Below are positions 8,192 to 14,485 of a DNA stretch of 34,036 bases, one piece after another. A model generated the notes under the pieces. It saw only the letters and a program-made list of their open reading frames with translations. It made no database searches and was not told the DNA's origin. A program made the translations under genes and the position numbers. The stretch comes from Actinomycetota bacterium (GTDB lineage Bacteria > Bacillota > Desulfotomaculia > Desulfotomaculales > Desulfocucumaceae): positions 1 to 34,036 of the forward strand of contig JAMCVT010000028.1 of NCBI GenBank assembly GCA_023475565.1, given 5' to 3'. Positions within the stretch are counted from its first letter, which is position 1. The number at the start of each line of letters is the position of its first letter.

Positions 8192-9172
8192 ATGAATTAT
8201 TTCTATCCTGGAGCGGAAGAAAGACATGGATGGAAAGATAATAACCCAAAATGGAATGAAAGTTACTTTTTCGACTTCTATGATCCGAAGAGCACCGTAG
8301 GGGCTTACATTCGAATTGGCATAAACGAGTACGAACAATCCTCCGGCATATGGTTGATTCTGTTCAAAGATAGAAAACCACTTTACAACCGTGTCGTTCA
8401 GGTAGCGCCCTACACCCCGAAGCGGATGGCTGACCCGGATGGGGTCGAGGTTGCCAACTTGCGCTTTACCAGCATTGAGCCTTTGAAAAAGGCATTGGTC
8501 GAGTACTCAAACGACCAAACATCCCTGAGTCTGACATTTGAGGCAACGGCGCCGATGGCCGACGCATTTTCGATAACCAAGAAGGGGATAGACGATGTAG
8601 ATTCCTTCGTACATCTGGAAGGACCAACACGGGTTAACGGCACACTCAATTTGCGGGGTGAGAAAATCGAAATAGTAGACGGTTTGGGTTTTCGTGATGT
8701 CCACTGGGGTATACGCGATTGGGAGTTTATGTACACCTACAGACTGTCTTGGCCCGTCTTCACCAACGGCCAAACAGTAGCCATTGTCCATACACTAACC
8801 ATCACTGGCAAGAGGGCCTATATGAAGATGGTTTGGGACGGCAAGGAGTGGCTCCCGATACGCGAAGTCGAAGACAACATCGAATTTGCCGAGGATGGGA
8901 TGACAGTCAAATCCTTACACTATCGTTTCTGGGACTGCAATGACAGGCTATGGGAATATACTGCCAAGCCCTTCTATTGTTTTATGATCCCAGTCGATGG
9001 CTTTTTAGTGGCCATGAATTGGGGAGAGTACCGGCTTAGCGACGGTACGGTCGGTTACGGCCCCATTGAGTGCGGTTTCCGTCTCCCCTGGGATCCGAGC
9101 TATTTTACCCCTGGACCTACAAGGAAAGACTGCCCTGAAAATAACAGTTCCGAAAAGGCAACACCTGACTAA
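8192..9172 (+). CDS. Unrecognised 326-aa protein, possibly AttH/CrtC-like beta-barrel
   Basis: I do not recognise this protein with certainty. It is soluble (no signal peptide or membrane helix) and rich in Trp, Tyr and beta-strand-like alternation. Notable segments are GLGFRDVHWGIRDWEFMY (about residues 165-182), TVAIVHTLTITGKRAYMKMVW and MNWGEYRLSDGTVGYGPIE. These resemble the two-domain lipocalin-like proteins grouped with carotenoid hydratase CrtC and AttH, some of which hydrate or isomerise hydrophobic substrates. ATG 8192 is preferred to GTG 8189 because GAGGAG at 8179-8184 then has 7-base spacing. It lies 158 bases after the phosphatase, with the same A+T-rich style, and closes the putative island. 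The C-terminal ~20 residues look disordered. Function unknown. Confidence 0.75.
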   Translation: MNYFYPGAEERHGWKDNNPKWNESYFFDFYDPKSTVGAYIRIGINEYEQSSGIWLILFKDRKPLYNRVVQVAPYTPKRMADPDGVEVANLRFTSIEPLKKALVEYSNDQTSLSLTFEATAPMADAFSITKKGIDDVDSFVHLEGPTRVNGTLNLRGEKIEIVDGLGFRDVHWGIRDWEFMYTYRLSWPVFTNGQTVAIVHTLTITGKRAYMKMVWDGKEWLPIREVEDNIEFAEDGMTVKSLHYRFWDCNDRLWEYTAKPFYCFMIPVDGFLVAMNWGEYRLSDGTVGYGPIECGFRLPWDPSYFTPGPTRKDCPENNSSEKATPD

Positions 9173-9234
9173 GCCCCCCAAAAAGGGGATCCAACAGCGT
9201 AGCACTCTTTATGACAAAACAAATAGCAAAAAAC

Positions 9235-9381
9235 TTAAGCGGCCTCAATATTGACATGGTAGCCTAACATCTCAAGCTGTTTGATAGCACGGTTTTTAAT
9301 AGCCTTGGCGTTAATCTTGGCAAAGTAATCAAGGCACCAATGAAAAATCGACCTCGCTTCGCCAGCCGCTAAAGAATTGAT
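9235..9381 (-). pseudogene. Transposase C-terminal remnant
   Basis: Reading the minus strand, an open stretch ends at TAA (9235-9237). It encodes about 48 residues containing IFHWCLDYFAKI, NRAIKQLEMLGY and HVNIEAA. The basic helix followed by QLEMLGYHV and a short tail resembles the last ~45 residues of insertion-sequence transposases. An in-frame TGA immediately upstream (about 9382-9384) and absence of the remaining protein show that it is a fragment. I could not assign the IS family. It marks the right edge of the A+T-rich bss region. Confidence 0.5.
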
Positions 9382-9435
9382 TCAACAGATCCTATTTTCG
9401 TTCCTCTATGGTGCCGCTTTTAGCGGCGTGTGGGT

Positions 9436-9462
9436 CTGGATACTGACTCTTGTATTCCGACC
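9436..9462 (-). repeat. Dispersed repeat, copy 1
   Basis: CTGGATACTGACTC then TTGTATTCCGACC. It is the inverse of the copy at 33886-33912, with one or two mismatches. Confidence 0.65.
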
Positions 9463-9484
9463 GTAAATATTATACAGTATTAGT

Positions 9485-9528
9485 AGAAGGAAAAGGCTGC
9501 GGGAGGTTCCCCGCAGCCTTTTCCTTCT
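9485..9528 (-). terminator. Long intrinsic terminator, probably bidirectional
   Basis: A perfect 19-bp stem (9485-9503 / 9510-9528) with core GGCTGCGGG/CCCGCAGCC and flanking AAGGAAAA/TTTTCCTT. The T-rich arms serve either direction. It overlaps the stop codon of the minus-strand ATPase by two bases. Confidence 0.85.
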
Positions 9529-10636
9529 ATTTAAAGTCTTCCGCCAGCTCCAGTATCCTGGACATTGTCTTTTCCCGGCGGGCGTTTATTTCCTCAAAGT
9601 TCATGTAGGGCACATAATAGGTCTCCATGTGGTCGTGCTCGGACTTGGCCTTGGAGATGAACTCTATGGCCAGCTCCATGCTGCGGCGGTACATCTCCCG
9701 GGCGGTGGTCTTTTCAGCCAGGTACCGGGTGTCCAGCACCTGGTTGACGAACTCCATGGTGTCTATGACCCGGTCGCCCTCCCGGGGCTTGTAGAAGTGG
9801 GGCTCCACCGAGTTGATCACGGCTATGTCCAGGGCCGGTATAACCAGGTGGTCTATGTTTTCCGGGGTGAGGGCGCAGTGGTAGGACTCCACGTTAAAGC
9901 CCCTCATCATGGCGGCGTCCATAAGTCTTTTAACCAGGGTGCTTTTCCCGGTGCCGTCATCCCCGCTTATAATATAGCGTTTATTTAAATGATCCACCAC
10001 GGTGTCCAGGTGGCTGACCGACCCGTCCGGGGTGATAGCCGTGATAAAAAGGTGGCGGGCCCTGGGAGTGGCGGCCTGCCTCTCCCTGCCCTCAAAAATT
10101 TCGTGGGTCAGCTCCAGGCACATATTGTCCAGCGCCCCCACATCCAGCGCCCGGGTGTCCTGGTAGTAGGACTCCACCTGGTCCAGGAATATCTTGGCGC
10201 TGGCCAGGAACCCGTAGGCCCTGCGGAAAAGCCTGCCTACCTCGCGGTTGGAGTCCAGTATATCAGACTTGTTCTTAACCAGCCCCCCGGCGTTCCAGTG
10301 GTCCCCCAAATGAATTATTTCATCGACGGCCCCCGGGTTCTTGGGGTCCACCACGTGGGGGGCTGTGCCGTCCAGGAGGGCCACCCCAATGGCCGGAATC
10401 ATCACCCCGTCCAGGGATCCGTTGTCCGAGGAGCAGCAGTGGAACTCCACATCGTAGCCCCTGCCCAGCATAGTCTCCCCAATTTTTCTCATGAAGGTTG
10501 ATTTTCCTACCCCAGGGCCTCCCTTTATCACAAATATCCTGGTGGCGTCCGGCTCAATGATGTAGTCGTAAAAGGAATGAAAACCCTTACTGGTGTTTCC
10601 CCCGGGGAAAACCTTCTTCAGCCTTCCCATGCCCAT
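9527..10636 (-). CDS. Tandem P-loop ATPase, PRK06851-type
   Basis: A 369-residue protein made of two homologous P-loop halves. Walker A motifs are GGPGVGKST (residues 39-47) and GDDGTGKST (225-233). Each is followed by a matching block: VEFHCCSSD...MIPAIGVALLDGTAPH in the first half and VESYHCALT...VIPALDIAVINSVEPH in the second. This duplication and the length fit the uncharacterised PRK06851 ATPase family of Firmicutes. No membrane segment or fused effector domain is present. It is alone on the minus strand and ends in its own strong terminator, and it is divergent from the histidine kinase across a 267-bp gap. Role unknown; nucleotide-dependent regulation is a guess. Confidence 0.85.
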   Translation of the reverse strand: MGMGRLKKVFPGGNTSKGFHSFYDYIIEPDATRIFVIKGGPGVGKSTFMRKIGETMLGRGYDVEFHCCSSDNGSLDGVMIPAIGVALLDGTAPHVVDPKNPGAVDEIIHLGDHWNAGGLVKNKSDILDSNREVGRLFRRAYGFLASAKIFLDQVESYYQDTRALDVGALDNMCLELTHEIFEGRERQAATPRARHLFITAITPDGSVSHLDTVVDHLNKRYIISGDDGTGKSTLVKRLMDAAMMRGFNVESYHCALTPENIDHLVIPALDIAVINSVEPHFYKPREGDRVIDTMEFVNQVLDTRYLAEKTTAREMYRRSMELAIEFISKAKSEHDHMETYYVPYMNFEEINARREKTMSRILELAEDFK

Positions 10637-10903
10637 CAGTCCATAACCCCCTTATAATAGGGCAGCCTGCTATAGGCGCCCTTTTGATTTGAAGATATAT
10701 TGCAGCTTAAGTCATATTCAATATATGCCGGCCGCTGCTGTCTTGACATACTGCGCTGAGAGGTTATCCAAGAGCCTTTTGATAAGTTAAAAAACTAGTG
10801 ACAAAAGAGTAATATTGTGTTACCGTTTAGCATCAAAGGATGTTTTGTGCTGATGTCCGGCGCATAAGGCCGGGGCGGACGGGGGACGGGAGGTGTTGAT
10901 AAG

Positions 10904-12013
10904 ATGTCCGGCAGTGGTTTTCTGGAAGACAGTTTTTTAAGCCACTCGGAAAACTTCAAACGTACCCTTTTAAGTGTAAATGACGGAGTTTACATGACGG
11001 ACAGGGAAAGACGGATTGTATTCTGGAATCCTGCCTCTGAGAGAATAACCGGCTACACTGCCGTTGAGGTGCTGGGTAGAAAGTGCTCCGACAATATATT
11101 GAGCCACGTGGATATGAACGGCCATTCCCTGTGCGACACCCGCCTGTGCCCTCTGTACCAGACAATGGAAAAGGGAGTCCCCGGGGAAAGTCCTGTGGTG
11201 GTGAGAGCCAGGCGCAGTGACGGCACCAGGGTGGCCGCCGAGGTCAGCGTAGCGCCGCTGTTCGGAGATGACGGGGTGGTCATAGGCGGGGTGGAGGTTT
11301 TCCGGGATATCACCGAAAAGCAGAAGCTGGCGGAAATAAAGTCCCGCTTCCTTTCTGGCGTAACCCACGAGCTTAAAAACCCCCTCACCATAATGCAGGG
11401 CTTCATTGAGCTGGTTCTTTCCGGGGACACCGGTGAAATAAACCAGCTGCAGAGGGAATTCCTGGACAGCGCCCGGGAGGAAGGGGACCGCTTTAAAAGA
11501 ATACTGGATGATCTCCTTGATTTTGCCCGCTATGAGGCCACGGAGTATTCTTACAACCTTAGGGGTATCGACCTGTCGTCCATGCTGCTCCAGGTGGCCG
11601 GAAGCTGCAGCGCCGAGGCGTCAAGGAAAAAGATTGCTGTAAACACCAACATACCTGGCGGTATTTTTATTTTCGGCGATGGGGACAGGCTGCACCAGGC
11701 CTTTGCCAACCTGATGGGCAATGCCCTTAAATATACAGAAAAAGGATCGGTGGGAATTACCGCCGGGACATCGGACGGCCACGCCGTAGTTGTGGTCCGG
11801 GACACCGGCATAGGGATTCCGGTGGAGGACCAGGGGCGTATTTTTGACCAGTTTTACAGGGTGGGCAACGATTTGACCCTTAAGGTGGGTGGTACAGGCA
11901 TTGGCCTTTCCATCGTTAAAAAGATTATTGATAGGCACGGCGGAGAGATTGGTGTCAGGAGCAGGCCCGGGGCAGGCAGCGAATTTACCGTCACTCTTCC
12001 CCTCAAGGCTTGA
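10904..12013 (+). CDS. Cytosolic PAS-domain sensor histidine kinase
   Basis: A 369-residue kinase without membrane segments. One PAS domain spans about residues 15-137 (NDGVYMTDRERRIVFWNPA...VFRDITEKQ). The phospho-acceptor is H155 in VTHELKNPL. The HATPase domain contains NLMGNALKYT (N box), VVRDTGIGIP (G1), IFDQFYRV (F box) and GGTGIGLSIVKKI (G2). The PAS domain carries CSDNILSHVD and LCDTRLCPL, with cysteines C61, C77 and C82 that could bind metal, an Fe-S cluster or heme, or act as a redox switch. It precedes the first ANTAR regulator by 193 bp and is the only histidine kinase in the window. It is therefore the best candidate to phosphorylate one or both ANTAR regulators and so control the GS-GOGAT genes. 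The signal it senses is unknown. Confidence 0.92.
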   Translation: MSGSGFLEDSFLSHSENFKRTLLSVNDGVYMTDRERRIVFWNPASERITGYTAVEVLGRKCSDNILSHVDMNGHSLCDTRLCPLYQTMEKGVPGESPVVVRARRSDGTRVAAEVSVAPLFGDDGVVIGGVEVFRDITEKQKLAEIKSRFLSGVTHELKNPLTIMQGFIELVLSGDTGEINQLQREFLDSAREEGDRFKRILDDLLDFARYEATEYSYNLRGIDLSSMLLQVAGSCSAEASRKKIAVNTNIPGGIFIFGDGDRLHQAFANLMGNALKYTEKGSVGITAGTSDGHAVVVVRDTGIGIPVEDQGRIFDQFYRVGNDLTLKVGGTGIGLSIVKKIIDRHGGEIGVRSRPGAGSEFTVTLPLKA

Positions 12014-12070
12014 ATATTTATACAGTGTAGGTACCATCAGATCATGAAAATATAAGTAATGCTTAAACCA

Positions 12071-12106
12071 TTCTGGCTTCTGAATTCTGAATTTTGTATT
12101 CCGACC
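12071..12106 (-). repeat. Dispersed repeat, copy 2
   Basis: TTCTGGCTTCTGAATTCTG then AATTTTGTATTCCGACC. It is the inverse of the left half of the copy at 23167-23203. It lies between the kinase and regulator genes. Confidence 0.7.
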
Positions 12107-12206
12107 GATAAGAATTTCAGTACAAGCGTTTTTCAGGGTAGGCTAGCGGGTCCTGCCGTGTTAAAATTAGTCGTGTAAAATACAACTTTGTCAGAGGTGC
12201 GGCGGG

Positions 12207-12809
12207 ATGTTCGGAACCCGAATAGTCATAGTCGATGCTGACGCTGCCTATCGCCGCTGTTTAAAAGAAGCTTTTCGCCACGCCGATTACTATGTGGCAG
12301 GGGAGGCTTCAGACGCCAGGGGAGCGCTGCAGATCATATTTCAGTCCGATCCCCAGGTGATCGTCATGGACCCTTACATCCCCGGGAGCGAGGGCATAGG
12401 GCTGACCGGCATAATAGACGAGCACCGGGTGGCCCCGGTGGTGGTTATTGTTCCCCAGACCGAGGGAGAAATAGAAGAGTACGTCCGCCTGCCGGGAGTT
12501 TACGGAGCGCTCCTCAAACCACTCCAGGAGGGAACTGTGCTGCCGGTTATAGAAACGGCCCTGGCCAATTTCGAACGGGCCCTTAAATTGGAAAAGGAGC
12601 TCAGGGAAGTGCGCCGGGAGCTGGAGAACAGGAAGATTGTAGAAAAGGCCAAGGGACTTCTTATGGAAAGAAAAAAGATGTCTGAGAAGGAGGCCTACAA
12701 ATATCTTCAGAAAATGAGCATGGACCAGTGCGTGCCCCTGTCCAGGGTGGCTATGGATTATATAAAAAGATGCCAGCTTCCGCCGGGAAGATCCCCTGAC
12801 AGGGTCTGA
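12207..12809 (+). CDS. ANTAR-domain response regulator 1 (antiterminator)
   Basis: A 200-residue protein. The receiver domain (residues 5-123) has the acidic pair D10/D12, phospho-acceptor D55 (VIVMDPYIPG) and conserved K104 (LLKPL). A coiled-coil linker runs from about 124 to 143. The ANTAR domain (about 135-190) has NRKIVEKAKGLLMERKKMSE and AYKYLQKMSM. ANTAR proteins bind paired hexaloop RNA hairpins and prevent intrinsic termination. The switch Thr/Ser that normally follows beta-4 is absent: IVPQTE here, against ILTSTY in regulator 2. Phosphorylation may therefore couple differently. It lies between the PAS kinase and the pseudo-glutamine synthetase, 175 bp before the latter. Clostridial glnA-nitR clusters also pair an ANTAR regulator with GS-GOGAT genes. 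Confidence 0.92.
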   Translation: MFGTRIVIVDADAAYRRCLKEAFRHADYYVAGEASDARGALQIIFQSDPQVIVMDPYIPGSEGIGLTGIIDEHRVAPVVVIVPQTEGEIEEYVRLPGVYGALLKPLQEGTVLPVIETALANFERALKLEKELREVRRELENRKIVEKAKGLLMERKKMSEKEAYKYLQKMSMDQCVPLSRVAMDYIKRCQLPPGRSPDRV

Positions 12810-12873
12810 AGAAATTTAATTTAATTTCTCCTGTATACAGTATTATTATAGTGACATCATTGATTTTGGGCAG

Positions 12874-12902
12874 TTACAGGTGTATACTTACTTTTATATA
12901 AT
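12874..12902 (+). promoter_or_regulatory. Probable sigma-A promoter of pseudo-glnA
   Basis: TATAAT at 12897-12902 is preceded at 17 bp by TTACAG (12874-12879), a weak -35. Transcription would start near 12909, at the base of the first leader hairpin. Confidence 0.5.
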
Positions 12903-12906
12903 ATCT

Positions 12907-12967
12907 CAGGGCAAGGGAGTCCTGCGCAGGCTATCTTTTTAAAGAAAGCCTGTGTGGGCTTTTTTTG
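12907..12967 (+). promoter_or_regulatory. Variant ANTAR-type leader with terminator switch
   Basis: Hairpin CAGGGC-AAGGGA-GTCCTG (12907-12924) has a six-base loop with A at position 1 and G at position 4, the ANTAR signature. Next, CAGGCT (12927-12932) can pair with AGCCTG (12947-12952). The latter overlaps AAAGCC (12945-12950), which forms a terminator with GGCTTT (12957-12962) followed by a T run. Antiterminator and terminator are mutually exclusive. Only one clear hexaloop hairpin is seen, unlike the other four leaders. Confidence 0.55.
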
Positions 12968-12984
12968 TTTTGGAGGGTATGCAA

Positions 12985-14316
12985 ATGATTAAAACATTTA
13001 GCAGGGAAGATGTTCTTGACCGGGTCAGGGACCAGAATGTAAAGTTCATAAGGCTTCAGTTTACAAGTATTCCAGGCTTTCTAAAAAACATAGCGGTAAC
13101 GGTGGAAGAGCTGCACACCGCTCTGAAAGGCAGGGTGATGTTTGACAGCTCTGTCATTGAGGGGTTTGTGGGCAGCAGGGAGTCGGACATTTACCTGATG
13201 CCTGACCCCACCACCTTTGTGGTGTTTCCCTGGCGGCCCAGAGAGGGTGCAGTGGCCAGGCTTATCTGCGACATTGCCAGCCCCGACGGGAATTCTTTTG
13301 AGGGCTGCCCCAGGCTAGCATTGAAAAGGGTTTTGGAGGAGTATTCGGCCAAAGAACTGGAGGTAAGGGTAGGGGCTGAAATAGAGTTTTATCTTTTCCA
13401 TGTTGACGAACATGGGCGGCCCACCTCCAGCACCCAGGACCAGGCCGGCTACTGTGACCTTACCCCGGTGGACAGGGGAGAGAACGCCCGGCGCGACATG
13501 GTGCTGACACTGCAGGAGATGGGTTTCGATGTGGCCACCTCTTTTCACGAGATAGGGCCTGGCCAGCATGAAATATACCTCAAGGAAGATACAGTCCTTA
13601 GCATGGCCGACAGCATAACCACCTTTAAATTCGTAGTCAGGACAATAGCCCAGAGGCACGGTCTGCATGCCTCCTTTATGCCCCGCCCCCTGGGGGGCTG
13701 CAACGGGTCCGGCATGAACCTGCACCTTTCTGTTTTTCAAAAAGGGCTTAACGCCTTTGACAGCCCCGGGGATGAGTATCAGCTGAGCAGCCTTGCGCAA
13801 AGCTACATGGGGGGAATACTGGATCACGCGGCTGCCATAACGGCGGTGGCCAATCCCACTGTGAACAGCTACAAGAGGCTGATGGCCGGAGGCACTGCCC
13901 CGGTCCTGGCGGCCTGGTCCCGCCAAAACCGGAGCACCATGATAAGGGTTCCCGCCGAGAGGGGAGAGGGCGCCAGAATAGTGATCAGGAGCCCGGACCC
14001 CTCCTGTAACCCGTATATTGCCCTGGCGGCCTGCCTGAGGGCCGGTCTTGACGGAGTGAGCCGCGGCCTTCCGGCGCCGGAGCCCCTGGACGACCTGCCC
14101 CAGGGGAACGGTGAGCTGAGGGAACTGGTCAGAAGGAAGGGCCTCCCCCGCAACCTGGAGGGGGCGCTGATTGCTCTATCCCGGGACCGGGTGATCAGGG
14201 AAGCATTGGGAGAGAGGATTTACAGGAGGTTTACCGCTTCCAAGGAGGATGAGTGGGAGAGGTATCAGTCTACCGTGCACAGCTGGGAAATAGAGGAGTA
14301 CCTGACCAATTATTAA
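12985..14316 (+). CDS. Glutamine-synthetase paralogue lacking catalytic residues (pseudo-GS)
   Basis: A 443-residue GSI-alpha-like protein, exactly the length of the two intact synthetases downstream. ATG 12985 is chosen because GGAGGG (12972-12977) has correct spacing only for it. The beta-grasp and catalytic folds are clear ([45 protein letters not shown]). The n1-metal glutamates and substrate arginines remain. However, the n2-metal histidine is N245 (GSGMN), the n2-metal glutamate is V333 (RIVIR), and the flap glutamate that accepts the ammonium proton is T304 (GGTAPV). In Salmonella numbering these are H269, E357 and E327. The feedback arginine of GSI-alpha (FVRIEE) is also lost (FVGSRE). 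It is probably catalytically dead or repurposed; a regulatory subunit or sensor role is inferred. Confidence 0.9.
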   Translation: MIKTFSREDVLDRVRDQNVKFIRLQFTSIPGFLKNIAVTVEELHTALKGRVMFDSSVIEGFVGSRESDIYLMPDPTTFVVFPWRPREGAVARLICDIASPDGNSFEGCPRLALKRVLEEYSAKELEVRVGAEIEFYLFHVDEHGRPTSSTQDQAGYCDLTPVDRGENARRDMVLTLQEMGFDVATSFHEIGPGQHEIYLKEDTVLSMADSITTFKFVVRTIAQRHGLHASFMPRPLGGCNGSGMNLHLSVFQKGLNAFDSPGDEYQLSSLAQSYMGGILDHAAAITAVANPTVNSYKRLMAGGTAPVLAAWSRQNRSTMIRVPAERGEGARIVIRSPDPSCNPYIALAACLRAGLDGVSRGLPAPEPLDDLPQGNGELRELVRRKGLPRNLEGALIALSRDRVIREALGERIYRRFTASKEDEWERYQSTVHSWEIEEYLTNY

Positions 14317-14378
14317 ATATAGACTTATCTGAATCGGGGGGAGGGCGTAATACAAAAAAACAAAGAACAACTTAATAC

Positions 14379-14453
14379 CGGCTTTTCGGAAAAGAACCGT
14401 AAATAAGCCCCGTAAATAAAGAAAGGGGCGGCGGGCGAAACCATTTTCGCCCG
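14379..14453 (+). promoter_or_regulatory. Three consecutive stem-loops before the FMN glutamate-synthase-like gene
   Basis: The elements are CGGCTTTTC...AAAAGAACCG (about 14379-14399), GCCCC 14407-14411 with GGGGC 14425-14429, and a 9-bp stem CGGGCGAAA 14432-14440 / TTTCGCCCG 14445-14453 with loop CCAT. No T run follows, so these are not a standard terminator, and the loops do not match the ANTAR hexaloop. They end 16 bases before AGGAGG at 14470-14475. Confidence 0.5.
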
Positions 14454-14485
14454 GTAATAATTGTGTTTTAGGAGGATGGTTAAAA

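Larger units (their letters stand above)
9173..9526. other. 354-bp junction between A+T-rich island and nitrogen block
   Basis: This stretch holds no intact gene. It contains the transposase tail on the minus strand (9235-9381), one copy of the dispersed GTCGGAATACA repeat (9436-9462) and the terminator of the minus-strand ATPase (9485-9528). Base composition and codon style change across it. Confidence 0.6.

Noticed and set aside
9345-9465. Short + strand frame encoding AAKELIQQILFSFLYG... that looks membrane-like
   Set aside because: No start with a ribosome binding site, and it overlaps both the transposase remnant and the repeat; probably coincidental.
9629-10501. Two long open frames on + opposite the tandem ATPase
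   Set aside because: They are antisense to a well-supported P-loop protein, are rich in Val/Gly/His repeats typical of shadow frames, and lack ribosome binding sites.
12985-14316. Loss of catalytic residues in pseudo-GS as a sequencing or frameshift artefact
   Set aside because: The frame is intact over 443 codons, and the three changes lie in separate, otherwise well-aligned motifs.
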